NCBI GenBank assembly: GCA_963170155.1
Contig: CAUJGP010000014.1
Span: 52,801-116,800 of the forward strand
Direction of reading: 5' to 3'
Length of the DNA: 64,000 bases
Origin: Bdellovibrionota bacterium
GTDB lineage: Bacteria > Bdellovibrionota > Bdellovibrionia > Bdellovibrionales > Bdellovibrionaceae
Positions 44,365 through 53,355 of this stretch are shown here, in pieces. The position numbers and the translations under genes were made by a program. Every line of letters begins with the position of its first letter. The stretch's first letter is position 1. A model generated the notes under the pieces. The model saw only the letters and a list, made by a program, of their open reading frames with translations, had not been told where the DNA came from and did not search any database.

Positions 44365-47223
44365 ATGAGGCTTCCTTCTATCAAGAACATTCATTCTTTT
44401 GTTTTTGTTGCTCTTTTTTCCTTATTGTTGTTTTTTCAAAACTGTGGGTACTTTGGCAATGTGCATACCGATCAGCGGCTCCTCACTTTTCACAGTGGCA
44501 ATGGGCTGGGATATGATGGAAAACTGAGGTTTGTCATTACCTATAAAGATCAAAAAATTCTTTCAAACCAACTCTCCATGTACTCTGGCGAAACAATGAG
44601 TATTGAAGTTTTAGGAGGAACGCCTCCGTACAATTACTCAGTCGATGGCAATGGCTCCTTTGAACTTGCGACTCAATCCTATACGGCTCCCTTCTATCCC
44701 ACATCTCCTCAGTTTGAAAATATAAATGTGACAGATTCTCTTGGGGCTTCCGGCACTATCCAAATTCAAATCCACTCTTTTTATGGCAAAAATAAGTTAA
44801 TGTTCCCACTCCCAGGCAGCCTCGCTCCCATCACTCATTATTCAGACTTAAAACAAAATGCGAACGGTCATCTTTTTGTCGTCGCCAATTACACTGATTT
44901 TCAGCAAAACACTCACTCTATTTTAAGATCAAGCAACAATTTTGGGAAATCTTGGATCTCGCTTAAAAAATTCAAGAACTTCCAAGCTCAAGTTTTTATC
45001 AATCCACACAACAATCATCTTTATCTAGCTTCTGCTAACTTTCATCAAATCCAAATAAGCACTGATGATGCCTCCTCTTGGACAACCGTAACTCCGCTGG
45101 GTGTCCGCCCTCTCGCTGGACAGTATTTAACACTCAATGGTCTTCTCTTTCTTTCTTCCAAAGACATTCTAGCTTATGGATCCTATAAGGAGCCAAACTC
45201 TGTCCCTGCTTGGATGGTGATGAAAAGCACTGATGCTGGCTACTCATGGTTTGTTGTTGATAAAATTTATGATGGCGCTACATCATTCCGCAATGCTACA
45301 GCTCAAGCCATTGTACAAACATCCGATAATGAAATTTATCTGGGCGGACATCTAGGAATGCCAGGGGGTTCCGCCACTTCTCTTCTCGTCCGCAAAAGCC
45401 TCGATGGAGGAAACTCCTGGACTGATGATTTCACGTTTCGAAATACCGACAATCCTCTCAATTTTGCTAAACTACACAGCTTAGACGTCGACTCAAAAGG
45501 GCATCTGTACCTTTCCGCCACAGTCACTGATGGGGGACCTCAATACCCTCATTGGAATATCTTTAAGAAAACGAAAGGACAAAACACCTGGTCTCTCGTC
45601 AAAGATTTCAATTATACACGATCCGCAAGCGACCCCTATTTAACCATAAGAAAAAATGATGATATCCTTATCACTGGATCGGGCTTTGCAAACCCCACTT
45701 CAAATTCCAGCTCCATAGATTCTTCTCGACAACTCATGATGAGAAGCAGAGATGCCGGTGCGACATGGGAACTCATACAAGATGAAGTCATACAATCCCC
45801 TTCAATAACCCAAAGCCAAGGCGTTTATCGCCTCTCACACCGTCCTATTATTGAAGATACCAGTGGAAATTTACTTTCCGTTGGAACACGCGTTAACCAC
45901 TATCAATCCACCTCTTTGATTTATTTATCAACAGACAATGGAAATACCTGGAACATTCAAAATGAATTTCAAGCCCTCAGTGAACTTGGAGGAGACTTCA
46001 TCGCCAAAGATTTTATTCAATACGACGAAAATACTTTATTCCTTGCCGGGTCAGGAAGCGACCCTGAAAGCTCTAATCTTCCTATTTGGTTAGTGTTGAA
46101 ATCCACTGATAAAGGAGAAACCTGGAGTATCAGTGATCAGTATATTGGAACCTATGATGACTCTTCCCGTCCCATAGGAGCGACGGCGTACTCTATTCTT
46201 AAGGATTCTCAAAACAATCTTTTTGTCAGTGGTCAATACAATGGGTTTCGCGGGTCTTCTGTTGCTATCGTCAGAAAAAGCGCCGATGGCGGAAAAACAT
46301 GGAGCACAGTTGACGAAAATAAAAACCCTCTGGATATTTCTAGTCTGTATCTGAATCATATGCAGGCGATGACAGCCTCTGATAACAATCACATTTACGC
46401 TCTAGGAGCTCTCCTCAGCCTCGGCGCCAATATTACAAATCAAACCCCCTCAAGTAATAATATTTACGAAATTAAAACGCTCATCAAAAAATCTTCAGAC
46501 GCGGGAAAAACATGGATGACTGTCCATAAGTCTGCGACACCTCAAAATCCCATGACGATCCAAAATTGCTTCAATGATATTACATTTGTTATCACCCATA
46601 AGAAAAATGGCTTTTATCATATAAACAAAAGCACCGATGGGGGCTCTTCCTGGAAAAACCTCACGCCTGCTCTACCCACAGTCCTTCACAAAGAAGTCAT
46701 CGTTCCAGAAATTCTATGCCATGGCACTGATAATATTGGATTCTTTACCTATGCTCTGCAAGACGATCGTTACTCGTTGGCATTAGAACTTTCTTATTTG
46801 TCTAACTATTCTCCTCAATATCAACTCCGCTTTCGAGTGCCTTCCAACATCACTTACTACAGCTCTAGTGATCGAGGAGAGACCTGGACATCAAATCCCA
46901 TTCAGTGGAAACAAGATGAGCTTCAGTTTTTTACTCCACACAGCGTTTATTTTAAGGATCATTATTTTTGGTTTGCAGGATATTTAAATGTACCCGATGA
47001 AAGTAAACGTGATAACATTGCGAAAAAAAGGTGGATGGCAATTAGAGCATCAGAAGATTTTAGTGAAAGCTTCATCATCGATCAGCTTCCCGAAGACCAA
47101 CCGAGTTCCTCTGCTGTCAAAATAAAACCTTGTCTCAATGGATTTTGTTTGCTTGGCTACAATACTGAATCAAATAGCCAAGAGGCTTTTTCAATCTTCC
47201 GGTATGTTGAATCCTATCAATAA
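44365..47223 (+). CDS. Large lipoprotein with eleven BNR/Asp-box repeats
   Basis: A lipoprotein signal ends at LLLFFQNC, so the mature protein is lipid-anchored. After an N-terminal domain of about 120 residues there are about eleven Asp-box motifs (S-x-D-x-G-x-[ST]-W). They include STDAGYSW, SLDGGNSW, SRDAGATW, STDNGNTW, STDKGETW, SADGGKTW, SSDAGKTW, STDGGSSW and SSDRGETW, between about residues 188 and 840. These motifs mark beta-propellers of the sialidase/VPS10 type. The residues needed for sialidase activity are not evident, so it is more likely a binding scaffold. At 952 residues it may carry two propellers. The transcript seems to start at the ATG. Confidence 0.82.
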   Translation: MRLPSIKNIHSFVFVALFSLLLFFQNCGYFGNVHTDQRLLTFHSGNGLGYDGKLRFVITYKDQKILSNQLSMYSGETMSIEVLGGTPPYNYSVDGNGSFELATQSYTAPFYPTSPQFENINVTDSLGASGTIQIQIHSFYGKNKLMFPLPGSLAPITHYSDLKQNANGHLFVVANYTDFQQNTHSILRSSNNFGKSWISLKKFKNFQAQVFINPHNNHLYLASANFHQIQISTDDASSWTTVTPLGVRPLAGQYLTLNGLLFLSSKDILAYGSYKEPNSVPAWMVMKSTDAGYSWFVVDKIYDGATSFRNATAQAIVQTSDNEIYLGGHLGMPGGSATSLLVRKSLDGGNSWTDDFTFRNTDNPLNFAKLHSLDVDSKGHLYLSATVTDGGPQYPHWNIFKKTKGQNTWSLVKDFNYTRSASDPYLTIRKNDDILITGSGFANPTSNSSSIDSSRQLMMRSRDAGATWELIQDEVIQSPSITQSQGVYRLSHRPIIEDTSGNLLSVGTRVNHYQSTSLIYLSTDNGNTWNIQNEFQALSELGGDFIAKDFIQYDENTLFLAGSGSDPESSNLPIWLVLKSTDKGETWSISDQYIGTYDDSSRPIGATAYSILKDSQNNLFVSGQYNGFRGSSVAIVRKSADGGKTWSTVDENKNPLDISSLYLNHMQAMTASDNNHIYALGALLSLGANITNQTPSSNNIYEIKTLIKKSSDAGKTWMTVHKSATPQNPMTIQNCFNDITFVITHKKNGFYHINKSTDGGSSWKNLTPALPTVLHKEVIVPEILCHGTDNIGFFTYALQDDRYSLALELSYLSNYSPQYQLRFRVPSNITYYSSSDRGETWTSNPIQWKQDELQFFTPHSVYFKDHYFWFAGYLNVPDESKRDNIAKKRWMAIRASEDFSESFIIDQLPEDQPSSSAVKIKPCLNGFCLLGYNTESNSQEAFSIFRYVESYQ

Positions 47224-47258
47224 TAGAATTAATTTCGATCGACTTCGCCTTGATCATT

Positions 47259-47615
47259 TTATATTTGCTTCAATCGTTGTTCCAAACTATCTAGTTCAAT
47301 CTGAAGAATATGACTTTCTTTCTCGTATTTCAAAATCTCTTGCTCTACAGTACTGTTCCAGAAACGTTCAGGCATTAGAGTCCGAAAATGCAGTTTTTCC
47401 ATTTTTTTTTGAATTACTTCTAAATGACGATGAATACGATAGCGATACTGACTGACTCGCTGAAATTCCTTATTGAGTTGACTCCAACTTTGGTCAATAG
47501 CCTGCTGACTTTCTCCCAGCACTTGGGAGTTCCTGTTCCTCTCCAAAATGCCTTCGAGAATTAAATTCCATCCTGCGGACAATGAATTGAGAGAGCGCCC
47601 CTTCTCGTCCTCCAT
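47259..47615 (-). CDS. Short coiled-coil protein of unknown function
   Basis: This is an approximately 118-residue, highly charged protein predicted to be mostly helical, with coiled-coil heptads at both ends (for example RYRIHRHLEVIQKKMEKLHF and LKYEKESHILQIELDSLEQRL). No signal peptide is present. It follows the PspC gene on the same strand by about 20 bases, so it may be a partner. I prefer ATG 47615; GTG 47621 is closer to AAAGGA. It converges with the BNR lipoprotein gene. Confidence 0.55.
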   Translation of the reverse strand: MEDEKGRSLNSLSAGWNLILEGILERNRNSQVLGESQQAIDQSWSQLNKEFQRVSQYRYRIHRHLEVIQKKMEKLHFRTLMPERFWNSTVEQEILKYEKESHILQIELDSLEQRLKQI

Positions 47616-47639
47616 AATCACTTTATCCTTTCAATGGTT

Positions 47640-48038
47640 TTAACCTAATACTTCTTCCTCAAAACTAAAGTACAAGACTACATACGCTAATACAGCAAAT
47701 CCCAAAGAGCCTAAAGCAAGAAGAACGGCCGAAAATCTCACTAAGCCAACTTCCCACCCCATCTTTTTGGCAATTTTAGCACAAACTCCTAAAATGCGGC
47801 GGTCAAAAGCTTTTTCTAAACGATCTTGTCGAGGTAAACTGACTGCTAACGCCAGATAAAGCCCTAAACCAAAACCATAAAAACACGTGGCTCCTAACCA
47901 AATCAATCTTACAATCGTGGGATTCAGCTGAAAAGACTCGGCAATGCCACGACAAACTCCCAAGAAATACCCATGAGGCGACCTATAAAATTTAACCGGT
48001 AAGCGAACCTTTCCAAATTCAATTCTAGAACTACTCAT
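47640..48038 (-). CDS. Tandem PspC-domain membrane protein
   Basis: Two PspC domains are visible. The first is GVCRGIAESFQLNPTIVRLIW, then LGLYLALAVSLP; the second is RRILGVCAKIAKKMGWEVGLV, then AYVVLYFSF. Each has an amphipathic start and a membrane helix pair. PspC takes part in envelope-stress (phage shock) responses by sensing membrane state. A double-domain form of 132 residues is unusual in size compared with single PspC proteins. AGAGGAG lies nine bases before ATG 48038; a GTG at 48047 overlaps that site. No pspA or pspF gene is adjacent. Confidence 0.8.
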   Translation of the reverse strand: MSSSRIEFGKVRLPVKFYRSPHGYFLGVCRGIAESFQLNPTIVRLIWLGATCFYGFGLGLYLALAVSLPRQDRLEKAFDRRILGVCAKIAKKMGWEVGLVRFSAVLLALGSLGFAVLAYVVLYFSFEEEVLG

Positions 48039-48214
48039 AAAAACCACTCCTCTGATTTTTTCTCATTCTTCATAATCTCTCTTTGTTCTATTCGCAATAC
48101 GCTCCCCTTCTTTTCTTCAGGGCTTTGAACTGAAGATAAAGTAACCTAACGACTCTTAAAATGCCAATGAGATCTACCTGATTTGCAGAAAAGCTGGTTC
48201 TTTTGACTCGATAT

Positions 48215-49453
48215 TTATTGATCCGAAGTTACAGAAACGCTTAGCAATACATCTTTCCCCAACGACACCGTGTTAAAGTTGCTCAACTTCACACTTTGCG
48301 AAAGGGTTTCAATGGGATGAAGCTCTGATAACCAGTCTAAACCACTTACAGCACCAATAAGAATAGGCGCAATAAAAAGAGCCAAACGATCCGCTTTTTG
48401 TTGATTGATGAAGGAACTCATCGTTGCGGCACCACCCTCCACCATCATTGACTTGATCGAATGTTCCCAAAGTTTTTTGAGGAGTTCAGTCAGATCCAAT
48501 TCTTGAGAAAAAACCCCACGCCCACCACTTTCCATCACTCGTGGGATTTTAACGGCTGGAATATCAATAATATGAACACCTAGATCTTTGAGAGTTTTCA
48601 AAGCTTCATCACTTGTAAAAGCAGTGGAAGAGGGAGTTAAAGAGTTCAAAGCGGAGCGTCTCTGATCCTCGGATAAAACCCAGTAAATCTGCTCTGGCTT
48701 GTGAGAGGCGTATAACCGAGATTTTTTTAAATTTTTGATTCCACGTCCTCGAGGATCAAGCACAATCACTTTGTTTTCTTTATCCTTAAATTGCGGGTGC
48801 CGTATATTCAATGATGGATTATCCGTAAGAAAGGTGTTCACGCCCACTAAAATCGCATCATGATAGGCCCGTAAACGATGGGCCTCAAGTCTGGATTCTT
48901 CGCCAGTAATCCATTGACTCTGGCCATTTTTGAGAGCGATTTTTCCATCTAAACTCATCGCAGCCTTGAGAGTAATAAAGGGTTGCTTGTGCCTCATATT
49001 CTTTAAAAAATGTTCACATACTTTTTCAAAATGCTCTAAATTTTTTTGATAAGGTGTAACCGTGATCCCAGCCTGCTGCAAAATGGCGAGTCCTTGTCCC
49101 TGCACCTGAGGATTAGGGTCTTGCAGCCCATAAATAACTTCTTTGATTGGAAGTTGAGCTAACATCTCTGCACAAGGAGGAGTTTTACCGTAATGAGAAC
49201 AAGGCTCGAGAGTCACAAAAACTCGGGCTCCTTGAAGCTGGGTCGGGGTTAAACCCTGAAGAGCTTTCGCTTCTGCATGTGGCCCGCCGTAACGCTCATG
49301 ATGTCCATAACCAATCAATCGTTGGTGTTGATCCAACACCACGCAACCGACAGCCGGATTGGGACTCACCCATCCCCAACCCTTCTCCGCCTCCTGAAGA
49401 GCAAGGTTCATCGCCTGATCATCAGTTAATTTTGATCCGAGAACTAAAGACAT
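48215..49453 (-). CDS. ribD: Riboflavin biosynthesis deaminase/reductase RibD
   Basis: This is a two-domain enzyme in flavin synthesis. The N-terminal deaminase has PHAEAKAL and PCSHYGKTPPC, the zinc ligands. The C-terminal reductase starts near FITLKAAMSLDGKIA. It converts the pyrimidine product of GTP cyclohydrolase II to the ribitylamino form. About 412 residues makes it longer than E. coli RibD (367), with insertions in the reductase half. The start at 49453 matches the family N-terminus; ATG 49474 or TTG 49483 are also possible. It overlaps the hmgA end or follows it directly. No other rib genes are seen here. Confidence 0.93.
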   Translation of the reverse strand: MSLVLGSKLTDDQAMNLALQEAEKGWGWVSPNPAVGCVVLDQHQRLIGYGHHERYGGPHAEAKALQGLTPTQLQGARVFVTLEPCSHYGKTPPCAEMLAQLPIKEVIYGLQDPNPQVQGQGLAILQQAGITVTPYQKNLEHFEKVCEHFLKNMRHKQPFITLKAAMSLDGKIALKNGQSQWITGEESRLEAHRLRAYHDAILVGVNTFLTDNPSLNIRHPQFKDKENKVIVLDPRGRGIKNLKKSRLYASHKPEQIYWVLSEDQRRSALNSLTPSSTAFTSDEALKTLKDLGVHIIDIPAVKIPRVMESGGRGVFSQELDLTELLKKLWEHSIKSMMVEGGAATMSSFINQQKADRLALFIAPILIGAVSGLDWLSELHPIETLSQSVKLSNFNTVSLGKDVLLSVSVTSDQ

Positions 49454-49461
49454 TACAGAAA

Positions 49462-50568
49462 TTATTTCATCCATGACTGCCAATAATCATCCACTTCTAC
49501 ACTCTTCAAAGGCGTATCCACTTTTAATGGGCTCCATACATCAATCATCACTGCATACTCATCCGTGTGAGTTTTATTTCCAATATTTTGTACCGCCTTA
49601 GGATGAGGTCCATGTGGGAATCCCGCAGGATGAAAAGACATCATCCCCGCGTGAAGATTATCTCGACTAAAGAAATCTCCATCGTGGTAAAAAAGAACTT
49701 CATCGTAATCAATGTTTTGATGGTAAAAAGGAACTTTTAAAGCATCTGCATCTGACTCCAAGGGCCGTGGCAAAAAAGTGCAGACAACGAAACCATTGGC
49801 TGCAAATGTGGTGTGCGCACTCGGAGGCAAATGCACTCGCGCACTCAACAAAGGCATCAAATCCCGAACATGCAAACTCACCGGAAAATAATCACCCTTC
49901 CAACCGACGGCATCATAAACACAATCGGAATACTTAAAATTTGTGATTTGATCTTGGCGTTTCACAGAAACTTGAGTCACTTTCATTTGTCGCTCTTGCA
50001 GCACTCGATCTCGTTTGCTCAAATCGGGAAGCCCAAAAGCAGCAGGATCATAAAAAGCATTCCGCCCTACCATGCCACGCTCTGGTTCACGATAAAGACC
50101 CGTCCTTGATTCGATAATCAAAAATTGGCAAATATCAGAAGGTAAAATTGTATGCATCACACACTTTGGCAGTAAAATGTAAGACCCTTTTTCAAAAGAG
50201 AGCAGCCCATACTCTGTCAAAATTGTTCCTGAACCCCGATGACAAAAATAAAGAGTCTCTCCATCAGCATTGCGGACAGCCTGTTGTAATTGAGCTGTTG
50301 TTGGAGTGGTCCAAAAATTATAGAGAGTAACATCACTGTTATAAAGAAGTCGTTGCCATATCTCAGGGGCCTGAGGCATTTTAACCAAATCAAATAAATG
50401 AGGCCGCAAGGGCCCTTCAATATCAATCCAACGGGTACTGGGTTTTGGTTTTAACAGATGAGACACAGGCCCAAAAAAACCCTTCCTCCCTTGCTCTTCT
50501 TCAAAGTGTCCCTCTGGAATTCCCTTATGTCCTTGAGTTGTAAATTTTCCCTGACCGTATTGAAACAT
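49462..50568 (-). CDS. hmgA: Homogentisate 1,2-dioxygenase family protein
   Basis: This 368-residue protein has a double-barrel cupin fold. The iron-site region NIDYDEVLFYHDGDFFSR and the typical FHPAGFPHGPHP are both present. The family opens the ring of homogentisate in tyrosine degradation. It is shorter than the classic enzyme (about 430-440), as in the bacterial short form. No maiA, fahA or hpd gene is visible beside it. It lies directly before ribD and could be cotranscribed with it, an unexpected pair. Function by family is likely, but the short form may have a different substrate. Confidence 0.8.
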   Translation of the reverse strand: MFQYGQGKFTTQGHKGIPEGHFEEEQGRKGFFGPVSHLLKPKPSTRWIDIEGPLRPHLFDLVKMPQAPEIWQRLLYNSDVTLYNFWTTPTTAQLQQAVRNADGETLYFCHRGSGTILTEYGLLSFEKGSYILLPKCVMHTILPSDICQFLIIESRTGLYREPERGMVGRNAFYDPAAFGLPDLSKRDRVLQERQMKVTQVSVKRQDQITNFKYSDCVYDAVGWKGDYFPVSLHVRDLMPLLSARVHLPPSAHTTFAANGFVVCTFLPRPLESDADALKVPFYHQNIDYDEVLFYHDGDFFSRDNLHAGMMSFHPAGFPHGPHPKAVQNIGNKTHTDEYAVMIDVWSPLKVDTPLKSVEVDDYWQSWMK

Positions 50569-50928
50569 TTTAACTCTCCGTCATTATTTATTTGGATTGA
50601 CCGCGATACCAACCAATAAAAGATTTTTAATTAGTATCGTCAGAAAACAGTTGTCTTAAACGCTTGCACTCTGATTTTGAAACAATACCTTCACAATGCT
50701 TTGTGCGTCAAATTCCCTTTCTTGCTCTTATTAGGTTCTTTCAAATAAGATCAATTTAAGGAGAGAAGCGAGAACTTTTGGCGCTAACGCAGAGTTTCTA
50801 CTCCTAAAATCAAATTAAGGTGTACAAGGCCTTTTTTGTTAAGTGAAGATGAGAATTTAAACATGAACGAAGAAGGCACATCTCGTCCTCTTCTAAAACT
50901 TTCAACTCTGGAGATGGAGACCTTAACC
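50569..50928. other. Intergenic region before the nucleotidase gene
   Basis: I see no separate gene in this 360-base stretch. The nucleotidase frame is open from 50836 with a TTG, so the start could lie further left. No clear promoter or terminator was found. Confidence 0.3.
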
Positions 50929-52302
50929 ATGAAAAGCAATGTCTTTGTCAATCGAACTCTGAATCTAAAACGCATCAAATACATTGGGTTGGATATGGAC
51001 CATACCCTAATCCGTTACCACTCTGGAGCCTTTGAACAACTCTCTCACACGGTGATGAAAGAAAAACTCATCCAAAAAAAAGGCTATCCGGATATTATTA
51101 AATCATTGCACTTTAATTTTAACCAGGCCATTCGTGGTCTGGTTATTGATCGAAAAAAAGGAAATCTTCTTAAGGTCAATCGACATAGCGCCATCCGAGC
51201 AAGCTTTCATGGCACACAAGCTATTGACTTTAAAACCCAACAAAAAATGTATAAATCCACCTACATCGATTTAAGCGACAATGATTACATGGCCGTAGAC
51301 ACAACTTTTTCTATTTCCTTAGCCGTTCTTTTCGCACAACTTGTTGACCTCAAAGAGAGTCGCACGGATCTTCGGTTTCCTGATTTTGCCATGATCGCCG
51401 ATGACGTTCTCGACGCTTTGGATGAAGGTCATCGTGACGGGACTATAAAAAATATTGTCCGTGATAACCTAAAAACCTACATCCTTAAAGATGAAGCGGT
51501 TGTTCAAGGGCTTGAGACTTATAAAAAACATGGGAAAAAAATATTCATTCTCACCAACTCTGATTTTTATTACTCCAAGCTCCTTCTCGATTACGCGATT
51601 AATCCTTTTTTGAAGGACCATCAAAACTGGCAAGACCTCTTTGAATTGGTAGTCACCTTTGCCCAGAAACCTAAATTCTTCTACGGTGATCATCGATTCC
51701 TAAAAATTGATCCTGAGACAGGCTTGATGTCAAATTTTGACTTCAAACTCATCCCTGGTATTTATCAGGGGGGAAATGCCGCAAAATTCACCTCTGACCT
51801 TAATCTTCAAGGAGACGAGATCCTCTACGTTGGCGATCATATCTATGGCGATATCTTGCGATTAAAGAAAGACTGTAATTGGAGAACCGCGATGGTCATT
51901 GAAGAATTGGCTCAAGAGACTATTTCAGACGAAAAAGCGGGTCCGCTGAATCACGAGATCGAACAACTCATGGAAAAGAAAGAACCCTTTGAAAATGAGC
52001 TCACTCAGATTATGACTCAAAAAATTGATCGTGGAGCTCTAGATGAATCAAGAACGAATGAGCTGCAAAAAATAATCACGGATATCGACGGACAGATCAG
52101 TCAACTCATAAAAAAACAGCAGCTCCTATATAATCTCCACTGGGGTCAACTTATGCGTTCGGGGAATGAAGAGAGTTATTTCGCTTATCAGGTAGAACGC
52201 TACGCCTGCGTCTATATGCCTAAACTTCAAAATTTGCTGGAGCTCTCACCTCGTACTTACTTTCGAGCCCCACGAAGACTGCTTCCTCATGAGATGGTTT
52301 AA
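50929..52302 (+). CDS. HAD-family 5'-nucleotidase (cytosolic cN-II-like)
   Basis: The DxDxT motif is GLDMDHTLIRY near residue 20, and VNRTLNLKRIKYIG before it is the typical start of this family. Motif II ILTNSDFYYSKLL and the later LYVGDHIYGDILR (DxxxxD) complete the phosphatase core. Proteins of this type dephosphorylate purine nucleotides in the cytoplasm. Length from 50929 is 457 residues. Alternative starts are ATG 50863 and a TTG at 50836; GGAGA is about nine bases before 50929. The C-terminal 120 residues carry a coiled-coil segment. Confidence 0.82.
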   Translation: MKSNVFVNRTLNLKRIKYIGLDMDHTLIRYHSGAFEQLSHTVMKEKLIQKKGYPDIIKSLHFNFNQAIRGLVIDRKKGNLLKVNRHSAIRASFHGTQAIDFKTQQKMYKSTYIDLSDNDYMAVDTTFSISLAVLFAQLVDLKESRTDLRFPDFAMIADDVLDALDEGHRDGTIKNIVRDNLKTYILKDEAVVQGLETYKKHGKKIFILTNSDFYYSKLLLDYAINPFLKDHQNWQDLFELVVTFAQKPKFFYGDHRFLKIDPETGLMSNFDFKLIPGIYQGGNAAKFTSDLNLQGDEILYVGDHIYGDILRLKKDCNWRTAMVIEELAQETISDEKAGPLNHEIEQLMEKKEPFENELTQIMTQKIDRGALDESRTNELQKIITDIDGQISQLIKKQQLLYNLHWGQLMRSGNEESYFAYQVERYACVYMPKLQNLLELSPRTYFRAPRRLLPHEMV

Positions 52303-52461
52303 GTCCCCAGGCTTGGTGTTAGAAAAAGGCGGTCTAATCAGAGATGAGGCCGAAAGAGGATAGTCCTTAATAATTGGTATTTTTAGTGCAGGAAAAGATT
52401 TGACAAGCCTAGGACGTGGTGGCAATGAATGGAGTCTTCTTTTGCTGTTTGGAGGTTCGGA

Positions 52462-52983
52462 ATGTACGCAGTTATTCGTACTGGTGGAAAACAATACAAA
52501 GTTCAACCAGGTGATGTTCTAAAAGTAGAAAAAATTGAGCAAAATTTGGGATCTGAGTTTGATTTGACTGATATTTTAATGGTTGAAGGTGAGAAACTTC
52601 ACGTTGGTCAGCCCTTACTTCAAAATGCTAAAGTTACAGTTGTTGTTACTAAACAAGCTCGCGCTCCCAAGGTTATTGTTTTTAAGAAGAAACGTCGTCA
52701 AGGTTATAGACGAACACAGGGGCATAGACAGTATTTTACAGAGCTTTTTATTAAAGCAATCACAGCACCAGACGGCCAAATAGAAAAAACAGATAAAGAG
52801 CCAAAGATCTTTAGTGCTGAAGCCAAGCGAGAAGCCAAACCAAAAGAAAAGACAACTAAAAAAGTTGCCACGGCGTCAGCTCCTAAAAAGACGGCTGCAA
52901 AGAAAAAAACAACTAAAAAGAAGACAGCAACCAAAGCTAAAAAAACGACTAAAAAAGTTGCTACAAAGAAAAAGACTAAGTAA
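52462..52983 (+). CDS. rplU: Ribosomal protein L21 with a lysine-rich C-terminal extension
   Basis: Residues 1-103 are a normal bL21 ([34 protein letters not shown]). After that the protein continues for about 70 residues of Lys, Ala and Thr ([14 protein letters not shown] and similar), giving 173 in total against 103 in E. coli. Such an extension could bind rRNA or DNA nonspecifically. GGAGG lies seven bases before ATG 52462, which fixes the start. It is followed by rpmA 11 bases later. Confidence 0.96.
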   Translation: MYAVIRTGGKQYKVQPGDVLKVEKIEQNLGSEFDLTDILMVEGEKLHVGQPLLQNAKVTVVVTKQARAPKVIVFKKKRRQGYRRTQGHRQYFTELFIKAITAPDGQIEKTDKEPKIFSAEAKREAKPKEKTTKKVATASAPKKTAAKKKTTKKKTATKAKKTTKKVATKKKTK

Positions 52984-52994
52984 GGGGTTATAGT

Positions 52995-53255
52995 ATGGCA
53001 TCGAAAAAAGCCGGTGGTAGTACCAAAAACGGACGGGATAGTGGCGGCCAGAGGTTAGGCGTAAAAAGATTCGGTGGAGAAAAGGTTCTTCCTGGGACTA
53101 TTTTAGTTCGACAAAGAGGGACTCAGTATCTTATGGGAAAAAATGTAAAGATGGGTCGCGATTTTACAATTTATTCTATTATTGAAGGTTTAGTAAAATT
53201 CGAGCGTCATAGTAAACAAAAATTTCGTATTAGCGTATATCCAGCAGCAGCATAA
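52995..53255 (+). CDS. rpmA: Ribosomal protein L27
   Basis: This is an 86-residue bL27 with the conserved N-terminus [29 protein letters not shown], which reaches the peptidyl-transferase centre. It has no cleavable N-terminal extension of the Firmicutes type. AAGGGG precedes the ATG. It forms an operon with rplU and is followed by an intrinsic terminator. Confidence 0.97.
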   Translation: MASKKAGGSTKNGRDSGGQRLGVKRFGGEKVLPGTILVRQRGTQYLMGKNVKMGRDFTIYSIIEGLVKFERHSKQKFRISVYPAAA

Positions 53256-53324
53256 TTGAACTTCGTCTGTAGTAAGACTGTCAATTGCTCTACTGTAATT
53301 ACGTAGTCATTGAAGTGTGAAAGG

Positions 53325-53351
53325 AAAGGGAGCTTTAAAGCTCCCTTTTTT
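53325..53351 (+). terminator. Strong intrinsic terminator between rpmA and obgE
   Basis: AAAGGGAGC (53325-53333) pairs with GCTCCCTTT (53340-53348) around TTTAAA, and the T-run reaches 53351. It lies only four bases before the obgE ATG at 53356. Confidence 0.85.
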
Positions 53352-53355
53352 GTGA

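Noticed and set aside
47138..47455. A 105-residue open frame on the plus strand at the end of the BNR gene.
   Set aside because: It is out of frame with the lipoprotein and antisense to the coiled-coil gene.
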